From positions 62,001 to 126,000 of the forward strand of contig NZ_AQXX01000134.1 in NCBI RefSeq assembly GCF_000376785.1: 64,000 nucleotides of DNA, read 5' to 3'. Shown piece after piece: positions 21,464-30,584 of the stretch. Source of the stretch: Hahella ganghwensis DSM 17046 (GTDB lineage Bacteria; Pseudomonadota; Gammaproteobacteria; Pseudomonadales; Oleiphilaceae). Position numbers and translations under genes: made by a program. Position 1 is the first letter of the stretch; the number at the start of each line of letters is the position of its first letter. A model generated the notes under the pieces. It ran no database searches, was not told the origin of the DNA, and worked only from the letters and a program-made list of their open reading frames with translations.

Positions 21464-23380
21464 CTAGTTTCCCTTATTGAACCGGTCCGGAGCAAGTCGC
21501 TTTAATAGCGAATTTTCAATAGGCAGTGGGACGCCCTCAATCATATCCGCGATGATTTCACCTGCCAAAGGCGCAATAGCCAGTCCTTTTGAGCCGTAGG
21601 CAGTATTCACAAAAAGCCTTGGTAGTTGGCCCTCCACGGAGTGCCCGCTTTTAGCAATTACTGGTCCTATCACCGGCAGATAGTCAGGTAATGCACACCT
21701 GACTGCGGCCCGTCCCTGGATATCTGACTGCACTGGGCTGATAGCCTCAAACAATTCCTCAGAGATTTGACGGAGCTTGTTAAGGTTTTCCTGATTGTCT
21801 CCTGTTGTGACGTCAGTCGCTTCGGAATTTGGATGAAAGGAGGCCCCGAAAACGATTTTATCCTGTACCGCTGGTAGAGCGTATCCATCACCACAAATGA
21901 CTTTTTTAAGTGGATAGGAAAGTGGGGGCGAATCCTTTTCTGTGGATTCCCGATAGGTGTGCAGGTAACTGATTTGCCCTCTGATGGACTTGAACGGCAA
22001 ATCCTGCAGCAGGGGATTCTGGTTGCTGTTGTGTCCTTCGGTCAATATCAATGCGTCAGCCTGATACAGTACCCCGTTGTGATCAAGAATCTGCCATTGA
22101 TCATTTAGAAAGTTATAGTCCGTAATATGGGTCAGAAACCGAGTGTTGATGTTGGGATGATCCAGAAGGTGTCGGCAAAGTGCCTGTGGGTTTACCCAAC
22201 CTCCATTGGGAAAATGCAATCCGCCTTGCGATAGTCTTGTGTTCGCCAGACGGCTGGCTTCATCTGCAGTTAATGGATAAACAATGTTGTCTGGATAATC
22301 GGTTTTTTTAACAAACTTGTGTTGCCTCTGTGCTTCCTTGGAATTAAAAGCCAGCTGAATTACGCCACAGGCGGACCAGAGGTGTTCCGGTAGTTGTAAA
22401 ATGTGCTGAAAGCTGCGTTGGGCAAACAGGTAGTGGGCCAGATGAATACGGGTATGTGGGTTCCAGTCCACAGCAGGTTTTATGTAAAGAGCGCCTTGTG
22501 AATTACCCGATGCGCCAGCGCCAGGTTGCTCGTGCTGTTCCAGGACAGTGACCTGGAAGCCCCGGCGTGCCAGAGTTGAAGCGGTCATTGCACCAGCCAG
22601 TCCGGCACCAATGATGGTTATCCTGCAGGATGTGGCCAGACCCCTGCTGATCGGAGCAGTTTCTGCCGCGCCCATATGCCCAACGGTCATGTCTCTTTTC
22701 TGGCCAAAACCTTCGGTCTTGGAAACATTGAAGCCGCATGCGGCCAGACCACGCCGAATAAAACCGGCAGCAGTAAATGTGGCAAAGGTAGTGGATTCAG
22801 CGGAATGGGCGGCAATGCCTGCAAACAGCTCGTCAGACCACATGTCCGGATTCTGTTTGGGAGAAAATCCGTCGAGAAACCAGGCGTCGGCTGTGAAATT
22901 ATGAGATTTCAGCCACTTGAGTACGTCGCCGTGGTAAACCGTTAAACTCACCCGATCCTGTTCGAACTGGCAGCGATGGGTTCCCATTACCGATGGGGGT
23001 AACTGGCATTGAAGCTGCCTGGCATAATCTTCAAGATCAGGCCATACCTCATGACTGCGTATCATATCGGCAAGCTTCAGCGGGAATTTTTCGACTGAGA
23101 CAAAGTGCAGACTGGCATCCTTTGGTGCGACTTCGGCCCAGATCTGCCAGGCAACAAGAAAATTCAGGCCGCTGCCAAATCCTGTTTCGGCAATGACAAA
23201 GCGGCTACCCGGGGGAAGAGACTGATATCTCTCCCTTAACCGGTTACCGTTGATAAACACATGTTCTGTTTCTGCTTTTCCATTCAGGCGGGAAAAATAG
23301 ACGTCCTGGTACTGGTCCGAGACTGGCGTACTGTCATCACTCCAGTCGATACTGGCTTCCTTGATTCCTGGGGGCTTCAT
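21464..23380 (-). CDS. mnmC: tRNA 5-methylaminomethyl-2-thiouridine biosynthesis bifunctional protein MnmC
   Basis: Catalyses the last two steps of mnm5s2U34 synthesis in tRNA wobble positions. The N-terminal SAM-dependent methyltransferase (about 1-240) has FVIAETGFGSGLNFLVAW and DAWFLDGFSPKQNPDMW. The C-terminal FAD oxidoreductase begins near residue 250 with IIGAGLAGAMTASTLARRG (dinucleotide fold) and runs to the end (LFVNTAYGSKGLAIAPLAGE). The 638 residues match the fused E. coli form. The ATG at 23380 overlaps the cyclophilin stop (ATGA), so the two genes are coupled. Confidence 0.95.
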   Translation of the reverse strand: MKPPGIKEASIDWSDDSTPVSDQYQDVYFSRLNGKAETEHVFINGNRLRERYQSLPPGSRFVIAETGFGSGLNFLVAWQIWAEVAPKDASLHFVSVEKFPLKLADMIRSHEVWPDLEDYARQLQCQLPPSVMGTHRCQFEQDRVSLTVYHGDVLKWLKSHNFTADAWFLDGFSPKQNPDMWSDELFAGIAAHSAESTTFATFTAAGFIRRGLAACGFNVSKTEGFGQKRDMTVGHMGAAETAPISRGLATSCRITIIGAGLAGAMTASTLARRGFQVTVLEQHEQPGAGASGNSQGALYIKPAVDWNPHTRIHLAHYLFAQRSFQHILQLPEHLWSACGVIQLAFNSKEAQRQHKFVKKTDYPDNIVYPLTADEASRLANTRLSQGGLHFPNGGWVNPQALCRHLLDHPNINTRFLTHITDYNFLNDQWQILDHNGVLYQADALILTEGHNSNQNPLLQDLPFKSIRGQISYLHTYRESTEKDSPPLSYPLKKVICGDGYALPAVQDKIVFGASFHPNSEATDVTTGDNQENLNKLRQISEELFEAISPVQSDIQGRAAVRCALPDYLPVIGPVIAKSGHSVEGQLPRLFVNTAYGSKGLAIAPLAGEIIADMIEGVPLPIENSLLKRLAPDRFNKGN

Positions 23381-23949
23381 GAGGGTTGTTCAATCACCAC
23401 GGTCTGTATAACGATTGGGACTTCCGGCAAATCCGTAAATGCACCTTTGCGAACGGTTTTGGTGTTGGCAATTTTATCGACCACATCCATTCCTTCAACC
23501 ACTTTCGCAAAAACAGTGTAGCCAGACCGGCCGTTCTGGTAATCAAGGTAAAGGTTGTCGACGACATTGATGAAAAACTGGGAGGTCGCCGAGTTTGGTG
23601 CGCTTTTCCTGGCCATGGCGACAGTTCCCCGGACGTTGGAAAGTCCGTTGGAAGATTCATTTTTGACAGGAGGCAGCGTGATTTTTTCCGCCAGTTGCTG
23701 GTCGTAACCACCACCCTGGATCATAAAGTCAGCGATAGTGCGGTGAAACACCGTGCCATCATAGAAACCCGCATCCACGTATTTCAGGAAATTATCGACA
23801 GTCTCAGGAGCCTTATCCCCATCGAGCAGAATTTTAATGTCGCCCTGATTGGTCTTGATTATAGCAATAACCGAACCTTGAGCGTGACTGAATGTGGACA
23901 GGAAGCAAGTGGCGACAAACAACGTAGCAGCGATCAGAAACTTATTCAT
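23377..23949 (-). CDS. Periplasmic peptidyl-prolyl cis-trans isomerase (cyclophilin)
   Basis: Folding catalyst for prolyl bonds, 190 residues. The N-terminal signal peptide (about 1-23, ending SHAQG) directs it to the periplasm. The cyclophilin core is complete: IKILLDGDKAPETVDNFLKYV, FHRTIADFMIQGGGYD (active-site H and R), VAMARKSAPNSATSQFFINV and YTVFAKVVEGMDVVDKI. It resembles PpiA. It is translationally coupled to mnmC although the two proteins act in different compartments. Confidence 0.92.
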   Translation of the reverse strand: MNKFLIAATLFVATCFLSTFSHAQGSVIAIIKTNQGDIKILLDGDKAPETVDNFLKYVDAGFYDGTVFHRTIADFMIQGGGYDQQLAEKITLPPVKNESSNGLSNVRGTVAMARKSAPNSATSQFFINVVDNLYLDYQNGRSGYTVFAKVVEGMDVVDKIANTKTVRKGAFTDLPEVPIVIQTVVIEQPS

Positions 23950-24370
23950 TTACACCTCTTGGATCAATAAAAGCAGGAAACCTGTACAACCCCTCTACAA
24001 ATCCTCGATTCTCACGCCTCCAAAATCCGTTGTAAAGCATTCCTCTCCGGGTCCGTGGACTGTTGCCCTTTTTTGTTATGTTTTATCAACCCACCATACT
24101 CACTTCGAGGAGTGAACGTCATGGCTGGTAGTAAACGCTTCGTTTTTCCTGTCGGGCAACCCTGATAATAGAGGCTTTTACGCTCAAGAGAAAAGCAAAA
24201 CCAGCAGGATTTTACCCTTTGGCGAAAATTGCTACAAAATTTAACGTTCCAGGGCCCGTTTACCGTTAGTTATATGAAAAGTGACAAAAAATAACGAGTA
24301 CCGGCTGTACAAAATTCAATCCATTTTCCATGCTTAGAAAACTACTCAAATACTACTCTGGAGTGTCGCT
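23950..24370. other. 421-base gap with one candidate 14-codon ORF
   Basis: Divergent promoter region between the cyclophilin and the MshEN-like gene. The only clear content is a short ORF at 24121-24165 (ATG to TGA, 14 codons, peptide MAGSKRFVFPVGQP) with a strong SD (GAGGAG, eight bases upstream). No tRNA, terminator or known riboswitch is seen. Confidence 0.4.
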
Positions 24371-25126
24371 ATGGCGGTGCATAAAAATTCGCTTGAAAAA
24401 TCGCGTCTCGGGCGTCTGCTCGTAAATCGTGGATATATCACCGAATCCCAACTGAATGAAGCTCTGAAAGAGCAACACCTGCGCGAAATGCGTCTGGGTG
24501 AATTGCTGATTGAAAAAGGGTGGATCTCAGAGAAAGAACTCTCTCGCACACTGAAGCATCAAAGTCGTTATCGTTATGCTGCCGCTTTTGTCGCCATGGC
24601 TGTGACGCCTCTGCAGCCATTAGTCGCCTTTGCCGCCACAGCGCCGGTTCAGGCTGTCCCTGTTAAACAGGTGGAACATTCCCAACAACGGACTAAAGGC
24701 CTGCGTCCGATGGATGAGTCTGAGATGGGAGCCGTCAGTGCGCAGGGGATTCAGCAGGACGTGGTGGATATTTTCACCCGTCTGCAGGAGGCCCAGGTCG
24801 ATGAAGAAGCAATGAAAAAGTTTGAGGAAGAAGGTGGACTGGACGGGGTTGAAGTCATGGGTTCAATTGGAAAAATCTTTTTCCCTATCGCCAATGTGCT
24901 GGATGCGGATGTGGAAGTTGAGGGTGTCCAGATAGAACCTGACCGCGTCAAACCCTTGATGACCGAAGACGGCTATTTCAATGTCACATTGCCAAACCGC
25001 ATAGAAAGGGTAAGTTTTAACAATATCCGTCCTATGGGGCAGGTGGGTGGTGCCACGATGGGCAGCGTGCACCTGGAAGGTATTGAGTTCAGCGACGACG
25101 CCTATATTCGCATCCGCACCTATTGA
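24371..25126 (+). CDS. MshEN-like tandem-motif protein fused to a hydrophobic segment and an envelope-type C-terminus
   Basis: Unrecognised 251-residue protein with an unusual build. Residues 13-35 and 42-64 are two similar units (LGRLLVNRGYITESQLNEALKEQ, LGELLIEKGWISEKELSRTLKHQ) like the GspE/MshE N-terminal (MshEN) fold, which in some ATPases binds c-di-GMP. A hydrophobic segment (about 69-91) follows, then a motif resembling the start of FilA/DUF6160-type secreted proteins (LRPMDESEMGAVSAQG, 111-126). The C-terminus is acidic and beta-rich. There is no ATPase domain. The start is supported by GGAG ten bases upstream. The domain calls are by eye; the function is unknown. Confidence 0.7.
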   Translation: MAVHKNSLEKSRLGRLLVNRGYITESQLNEALKEQHLREMRLGELLIEKGWISEKELSRTLKHQSRYRYAAAFVAMAVTPLQPLVAFAATAPVQAVPVKQVEHSQQRTKGLRPMDESEMGAVSAQGIQQDVVDIFTRLQEAQVDEEAMKKFEEEGGLDGVEVMGSIGKIFFPIANVLDADVEVEGVQIEPDRVKPLMTEDGYFNVTLPNRIERVSFNNIRPMGQVGGATMGSVHLEGIEFSDDAYIRIRTY

Positions 25127-25367
25127 TTAGTCTGGTTCCAGATCAGTCAGGTTTATTGATGTACCTGGCTGATATGATCTGCTTGTCCATCAAATTCAGG
25201 GCTATGTGGCTAGCACAGGGCTGTCCCCCAGTTTTAACAGCATATAATCCGAGCCGGTAGACCGGTTATCAGCTACATCCCCTTTGCTCGACCCCGAAAC
25301 CTCACAAGTTGTGAAAATGACCTGATGTGATAGCATCCCCTTTTTTGAATTCTGGAATCGCTCTGAA

Positions 25368-25643
25368 ATGACGATTGATCTCATGTTGTATGGAACTCTT
25401 GGCTGTCATCTGTGTGACGATGCACAGGGGATTATCAACGAAGTTCTGGAAGCCAATCCGGCTATCGCCGACATAGTCTTTCTAAATTATGCGGATATCA
25501 GCGAATCAGACAAAATGATGACTCTGTACGCTGAACGTATTCCCGTACTGGGTTGTCGTCAGAGTGAAGAAGAGTTGAACTGGCCATTTGATCATCAGGC
25601 CTTTGTGGATTATTTGAACAGTATATTGAGGGCTGCATGTTAA
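25368..25643 (+). CDS. Glutaredoxin-like protein (DUF836 type)
   Basis: Small thioredoxin-fold protein of 91 residues. The N-terminus MTIDLMLYGTLGCHLCDDA carries a CxxC site (CHLC), followed by a segment with a cis-proline-like RIPVLG and a final helix (FDHQAFVDYLNSIL). It overlaps yaaA by seven bases, so the two are co-translated. A redox or peroxide-stress role fits its neighbour. Its electron donor is unknown. Confidence 0.85.
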   Translation: MTIDLMLYGTLGCHLCDDAQGIINEVLEANPAIADIVFLNYADISESDKMMTLYAERIPVLGCRQSEEELNWPFDHQAFVDYLNSILRAAC

Positions 25644-26407
25644 CGGTTGTATCTCCTGCCAAGACTTTGGATTACGAATCCGATATTCCTTCTGTTGAAT
25701 CTACCGTCCCCGCATTTCTTGACCACAGTCTTGAATTGATTGATGTACTGAAAGGCAAGGAGCCCTGGGAATTGTCTGAAATGATGAGTATCAGCAGTGA
25801 CCTGGCCACCTTGAATGCCAATAGATATCAGCAGTGGTCCGTACCCTTTACGATCGAAAATGCCAGGCCAGCCCTGTTTGCCTTCAAAGGGGATGTGTAC
25901 ACAGGCATTGATGTCGAAACCCTTAGCGAAGAGGATTTGCAGGAAAGCCAGAAGCGCCTGCGTATTTTGTCTGGTCTTTATGGACTGCTGAAGCCTCTAG
26001 ACCTGATGCAGCCTTATCGGCTGGAGATGGGCACTCGTCTGGTGAACCCTCGGGGAACCAATCTCTATCAATTCTGGGGAGACACGATTACCGAAACGCT
26101 CAACGATGAGTTGCAGGAAAAGTCTGATCCGATCTTGGTGAACCTGGCTTCTAACGAGTACTTCAAGTCTGTGAAACCCAAGAAGCTGAATGCTCGGGTG
26201 ATCACTCCTGTATTCAAGGACCTTAAAGGGGATAAGTATAAGGTCGTGAGTTTCTGGGCAAAGAAAGCCCGAGGTCTGATGGCCAGGTATATTGTCCAGA
26301 ATAGGATTGACGAGCCGGAAGGATTAAAGGATTTTAACGAGGAAGGGTATCGTTTCCGGGCCGAAATGAGCCAGGGTGATGAATGGGTGTTTACCCGCGA
26401 TCACTAG
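25637..26407 (+). CDS. yaaA: Peroxide stress protein YaaA
   Basis: Family protein that limits free iron and DNA damage under H2O2 in E. coli. It has 256 residues with the standard start MLTVVSPAKTLDYES and the hallmark segments LSGLYGLLKPLDLMQPYRLEMGTRL, LVNLASNEYFKSV and VVSFWAKKARGLMARYIVQNRI. The start lies within the end of the glutaredoxin-like gene. Confidence 0.96.
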   Translation: MLTVVSPAKTLDYESDIPSVESTVPAFLDHSLELIDVLKGKEPWELSEMMSISSDLATLNANRYQQWSVPFTIENARPALFAFKGDVYTGIDVETLSEEDLQESQKRLRILSGLYGLLKPLDLMQPYRLEMGTRLVNPRGTNLYQFWGDTITETLNDELQEKSDPILVNLASNEYFKSVKPKKLNARVITPVFKDLKGDKYKVVSFWAKKARGLMARYIVQNRIDEPEGLKDFNEEGYRFRAEMSQGDEWVFTRDH

Positions 26408-26444
26408 CGATCCATCTGATAATTCAAGCAACGCTCAGCAAACC

Positions 26445-27206
26445 CTAATGAGCCATAAAGTGCTCTGCCGGCTTACCCGGCAGGGCAAAAAGATCCTGTA
26501 ACTCTCCCGTTTCCCGCATGGTCTGAAGGGCGCTCTGAATCGGTTCGATTAAGGCCTTGTTGCTTGAGGCCCGTGAGAAGTACAGGACTGCCTGGGCGCT
26601 TCCCAACACCAACAGCGGCTGAAACATCAGCGGATTAATGCGTTCGTTTTTAAGGCCGTGATATAACGCCTGATCTGTGCCCACCATACCAGTTATGCGG
26701 TTGGCAGACAGCATACGTAGCCCTTGACCCATGTCCAATACTGGGATCTTGTTAATGCTGGTGTTGGTTTCAAAAGCTTTTCCGTACAGGGAGCCCCGGA
26801 TATAACCCACCAGCTCCCCTGCCATATTGTCCAGACTTTGAACTTTCGGATGACTGGTTCTGGCCACCATGATGATATCCATATTCGTCACCACTCCTAT
26901 AGGTAGGCCAATGGAGTCTGAACTGGGGCCGGCGAACATGACAGCGAAGTCCACTTTACCTTTTCTGATTTCATCAATGGTTCTGGGATAGGGGCGGAGA
27001 TTATTGATGATGCGGATGCCGCTGATTTTGCCAAGGCGTTCCGCCAGTACTGACAGTAGACCGGCAGGGTGTCCCTGAGGGTCTTCAAGACCCCAGGGCG
27101 GGACCTCTGCAGTGGAGAAACAGGCAACAGGTTCTGACGCAGAAGCCAAGCTTACGGCCAGAGCAAGGCCCATTCCCGTTAGAAGACAGCGGAAAGTCGG
27201 ACTCAT
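26445..27206 (-). CDS. Stand-alone periplasmic solute-binding protein (SBP_bac_3 family)
   Basis: Secreted 253-residue binding protein with a signal peptide (cleavage near LASAS, about 24). The type II binding fold covers the rest (VPPWGLEDPQGHPAGLLSVLAERLG... DEIRKGKVDFAVMFAGP... VGYIRGSLYGKAFETN). The family binds polar amino acids and similar ligands. No ABC permease or ATPase lies nearby, so it may feed a sensor or a distant transporter. Confidence 0.8.
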   Translation of the reverse strand: MSPTFRCLLTGMGLALAVSLASASEPVACFSTAEVPPWGLEDPQGHPAGLLSVLAERLGKISGIRIINNLRPYPRTIDEIRKGKVDFAVMFAGPSSDSIGLPIGVVTNMDIIMVARTSHPKVQSLDNMAGELVGYIRGSLYGKAFETNTSINKIPVLDMGQGLRMLSANRITGMVGTDQALYHGLKNERINPLMFQPLLVLGSAQAVLYFSRASSNKALIEPIQSALQTMRETGELQDLFALPGKPAEHFMAH

Positions 27207-27630
27207 ATTCAGGTAATTTCGCTTTTATTATTGTTTGCACCACTTCAAGAGCGGGACAAAGCTCGTGCTACTGTTATTGGATTTAGCTGGTGTCAGGGAA
27301 CTTCTGAATATCTTCGGCGACGCCGCAATGGCTACGCAGGCAGTTTTTCACTGACTCCTTAGCTATTATCCACCCCCGGCAGCGGGATTGGTTCAAATCT
27401 CTCATGGAACTTTAAGTGTATAACATGAACCAGTCTTTTGTTTAACTGACAATGGTCAATAACGCGCTTCTTTGTTGTATTTTTGTGAGCCGTTAACCTT
27501 CTGAGTCGAAAGTAATTTCGACGATCCTCTATTGTTTATAGCTGATTGATATATAAAAACCTCGTAAGATTCTGTTTACTTATTAACCGTTGACCGTATA
27601 ATGGCTCCCGATTTTTGGGAGGAGAGACTA
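27207..27630. other. 424-base divergent gap with no gene
   Basis: AT-rich region between a solute-binding protein (-) and the DUF2788 gene (+). A T-arm-like word GGTTCAAATC near 27391 is not part of a tRNA: no acceptor or anticodon stem pairs around it. I see no ORF with an SD. Confidence 0.5.
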
Positions 27631-27831
27631 ATGACTGTTGAGCAATTTGAGAATATCAGCCTGGTCGTTCTGATTACGGCTCTGATTGGTTTCATGGGTT
27701 TTATCGTTCTGGATCTGGCCAAGAAATCCAAAGCCGGTAAGTTCGGTACCATGGTGCTGTTTGCTGCTCTTGGCATGGGAGCTTTGGGCTTTGTGATCAA
27801 AACTGTGCTGGTCGAGGTACTGAACGTATAG
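27631..27831 (+). CDS. DUF2788 small membrane protein
   Basis: 66 residues with two hydrophobic helices (about 9-28 and 42-62) joined by a basic loop (DLAKKSKAGKFG), matching the DUF2788 pattern. Function unknown. The start is ATG 27631, with GGAGGAGAG just upstream. An in-frame ATG at 27601 lies before that SD and is unlikely. A strong terminator follows 19 bases after the stop, making this a single-gene transcript. Confidence 0.85.
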   Translation: MTVEQFENISLVVLITALIGFMGFIVLDLAKKSKAGKFGTMVLFAALGMGALGFVIKTVLVEVLNV

Positions 27832-27849
27832 TCGGCAATCAGGCACGTT

Positions 27850-27882
27850 AAAAAAACCGAACCTGTTGAGTTCGGTTTTTTT
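27850..27882 (+). terminator. Rho-independent terminator after the DUF2788 gene
   Basis: Perfect 13-bp stem AAAAAAACCGAAC / GTTCGGTTTTTTT with a seven-base loop. The A-run and T-run make it able to act in both directions. Confidence 0.93.
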
Positions 27883-27972
27883 ATGTCTGCAGAAAAGGTT
27901 TAATACGCTATTCAAGTATGACTTTTTAAGAGCAGGTCTTTACTAAACGTTCACCATAAATACGGGAAATAC

Positions 27973-29256
27973 ATGCTGACTCCAGAAGAAATTGTTCGCA
28001 TCGACCAGGCCCACTGCTGGCATCCATACTCCTCCCTGATCAATCCACCACCGCTGTTTCCAGTTGAGAGTGCCTCAGGAGTCAGGTTTAAACTGATGGA
28101 CGGTCGTGAACTGATCGACGGCATGGCCTCTTGGTGGTGTGTCATTCATGGCTATAACCATCCGCGAATTAATGAAGCCATTACCCACCAGGTTGAGCAG
28201 ATGTCGCATGTGATGTTTGGTGGTTTAACGCATGAACCCGCAGCGCGGCTGGTTAAGCATCTGGTGGATCTCACGCCGGAGGGACTGACTAAGGTGTTCC
28301 TGGCCGATTCTGGATCTGTATCCGTAGAGGTTGCCATCAAAATGGCGATCCAATACTGGAACTCACAACAGAAGCCAGAGAAGCATCGTTTGATAACCGT
28401 GCGTAACGGCTATCACGGTGACACCTTTGGCGCCATGGCAGTGTGTGATCCGGTGAACGGGATGCATCATCTTTTCAGCGCTGTATTACCCCAAAATATT
28501 TTTGCGCCTGCACCACCGATGGGTTACGACCGGCAGATAACCGATGAAGACCTGAGTGAGTTGAGAGAATTATTTGAGCGCCATCATCATGAACTGGCGG
28601 CGATGATTATTGAGCCGATTGTGCAGGGGGCGGGAGGTATGCGGATTTATTCTCCGCAATACCTGAAAGCGGTTCGGGAACTGTGTGATGAGTTCGATGT
28701 TCTGTTGATAGCCGATGAGATTGCGACAGGGTTTGGTCGTACTGGCAAGATGTTCGGCTGTGATCACGCGGATATCTGTCCAGATATTATGACTGTCGGC
28801 AAGTCGCTCTCAGCCGGTTATATGACACTGGCGGCAACATTGTGTACTGACAGGGTGGCAGATGGGATATGCCGGGGCGAGGCTGGTGTATTTATGCACG
28901 GGCCGACTTTCATGGGGAATCCTCTGGCCTGTTCAGTGGCAAACGTCAGCATTGAGTTGTTATTGGAAAAGGACTGGCAAGCTGACATCGCCAGGATAGA
29001 AGGCATTCTCAAATCCCAGTGGGCGGATGCGATGAAGATCGAGGGAATCAGGGATGTCAGAATTATAGGCGCCATTGGCGTGATTGAAATGGAAGAGCCC
29101 GTGGACATGGCGGTTATCCAACCCCGGCTGGTCGAAGAGGGGATTTGGCTGCGGCCATTCGGGCGACTGATTTATACAATGCCGCCCTACGTTATCTCTG
29201 ATGAGGATCTGATCTACCTGTGTCAGAAAACTCTGGAGGTGATTCGGGAACTCTGA
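27973..29256 (+). CDS. bioA: Adenosylmethionine-8-amino-7-oxononanoate aminotransferase
   Basis: PLP enzyme of biotin synthesis that transfers the amino group of SAM to KAPA to give DAPA. The 427 residues begin with the BioA signature HCWHPYSSLINPPP and DGRELIDGMASWWCVIHGYNHP. The PLP lysine is K277 (TVGKSLSAGYMTLA), preceded by LLIADEIATGFGRTG. The other bio genes are not in the window, so bioA is unlinked as in many gammaproteobacteria. No BirA operator was recognised upstream. Confidence 0.96.
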   Translation: MLTPEEIVRIDQAHCWHPYSSLINPPPLFPVESASGVRFKLMDGRELIDGMASWWCVIHGYNHPRINEAITHQVEQMSHVMFGGLTHEPAARLVKHLVDLTPEGLTKVFLADSGSVSVEVAIKMAIQYWNSQQKPEKHRLITVRNGYHGDTFGAMAVCDPVNGMHHLFSAVLPQNIFAPAPPMGYDRQITDEDLSELRELFERHHHELAAMIIEPIVQGAGGMRIYSPQYLKAVRELCDEFDVLLIADEIATGFGRTGKMFGCDHADICPDIMTVGKSLSAGYMTLAATLCTDRVADGICRGEAGVFMHGPTFMGNPLACSVANVSIELLLEKDWQADIARIEGILKSQWADAMKIEGIRDVRIIGAIGVIEMEEPVDMAVIQPRLVEEGIWLRPFGRLIYTMPPYVISDEDLIYLCQKTLEVIREL

Positions 29257-29267
29257 TCCGTATGCAC

Positions 29268-30161
29268 CTAGCATTCATCGGCAGCATGTAGAGAGCTGTA
29301 GCGATCAACACATTGTTCGTACAGCTCTTCCAGCCCCCAGTTTTTCAGGATCGCCATATATTCTTTGGACGCTTTGAAATGTGCCAGACTGCGCCGGACA
29401 GATTCGAGTACCTGGTCAGCGGTATTGATGTTGGTGGCCAGATAATAGCCGTTGGATAATTCAGAGAGTGCATATACCCGACGCAACCGGTTTTTTGGGT
29501 TGTCTCCCTGGGAGCGGGCAATATGGTAGGCCACGGCGTCAGGAATCGGCCAAAGATCAATTCTTCCGGCCTTGAGTTTGAGGTAGTTTCGGGTGTTGGC
29601 ATCTTCACCGCTCAAGCGGTCAAAGTGGCGGACATCGAATCCTTTGCTCAACAGATATACTTCCCTGGCATCGTTAACAGTTGTACCAATGCGATAGCGT
29701 TTCATGTCCTCCAGAGTTTCCACCTTAATATCCTGGTTACCTTGCAGGGTGAAAACACTGTAGCCCGCTGGCACGATCTTTCCGACCCATTTGAACAGGC
29801 CTTCCCGCTCTTTCAGGCGGCTGATCGAGTAGATGAAAGTATTCTGGTGATCCAGGGTTTCCCGGTAACTTCTGGTCCAGGGGTAAACATTCAGTGTATA
29901 GGCCAACCCTGTTCGATTCATGACTTCACGGATGATCCGGGTTGATACACCGTCTACGGTTTCATCGCTGGTGTAATTGTAGGGAGGGAATTCTTCCGTA
30001 TAGATGCTAATCGCGTCTGCCTGTGCCCAGCCACACGTGCAGTAAATCAGGGCAAAAAACAAGATGTTTCTGATGTGGTAAACCTTGCTACGGTGTTGAA
30101 ATCTTCGGCTTTGGGCAGGTTTCGCGTCAGGGTAGGACATGCTAGACCCCTTGAGGCTCAT
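29268..30161 (-). CDS. Stand-alone periplasmic solute-binding protein (SBP_bac_3 family)
   Basis: Secreted binding protein of up to 297 residues. A hydrophobic signal segment (about 32-48, NILFFALIYCTCGWAQA) follows a basic N-terminal extension. The binding fold starts with ISIYTEEFPPYNYTSDETVDGVSTRIIREVMNRTG and continues to LSNGYYLATN. A second ATG 21 bases in (30140) could be the start. It converges with bioA, and no transporter genes adjoin. It differs clearly from the copy at 26445, so it is not a recent duplicate. Confidence 0.8.
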   Translation of the reverse strand: MSLKGSSMSYPDAKPAQSRRFQHRSKVYHIRNILFFALIYCTCGWAQADAISIYTEEFPPYNYTSDETVDGVSTRIIREVMNRTGLAYTLNVYPWTRSYRETLDHQNTFIYSISRLKEREGLFKWVGKIVPAGYSVFTLQGNQDIKVETLEDMKRYRIGTTVNDAREVYLLSKGFDVRHFDRLSGEDANTRNYLKLKAGRIDLWPIPDAVAYHIARSQGDNPKNRLRRVYALSELSNGYYLATNINTADQVLESVRRSLAHFKASKEYMAILKNWGLEELYEQCVDRYSSLHAADEC

Positions 30162-30584
30162 TCTTGGTTTCTACGGTTACGTGTTAGGCAATACATCGCC
30201 GGTGAACTGGTATCCAAACCATTAGAATAAGTAACAGACTATTGCGAAACTCGACCAAAAGGAATACGCAGTTATCCTTTTGGTGAATTTACCATCAGTA
30301 TTTTTACACAATCAGGTATTGCTGATATTCAATCGGGTACTTCGGTTTTTCAGGTGTTTTCGCTTATTCAGTGATATCCGCTATCCGCCAGATTTTATCC
30401 ATCAAACTTCTATGATCAGCAAGTCTTAGTCTCAAAGTTTCGGCCACCATTATCTATCCGATGAAATTCTCAGCCTACAAGCTCGATCTGTCATGCTCAT
30501 TCTGACAGGCCTGACTTTACTGGCCCTATCTATAATAGATAGGGCCTCAGCTAATGGGCATCAGGCACTTCTTCAGTGAGATTT
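30162..30584. other. 423-base gap between the Bat operon end and a binding-protein gene; two hairpins
   Basis: Holds two perfect inverted repeats. ACCAAAAGGA / TCCTTTTGGT lies at 30254-30284 with an 11-base loop, about 95 bases upstream of the solute-binding protein. GGCCCTATCT / AGATAGGGCC lies at 30522-30546. No ORF with a good SD. Confidence 0.5.
30522..30546 (-). terminator. Perfect 10-bp hairpin after batD, possible terminator
   Basis: GGCCCTATCT-ATAAT-AGATAGGGCC, 39 bases past the batD stop. It has no T-run, so termination is plausible but may be factor-dependent. Confidence 0.5.

Noticed and set aside
27370-27420. T-loop-like GGTTCAAATC, a possible tRNA
   Set aside because: No acceptor, D or anticodon stem pairs around it.
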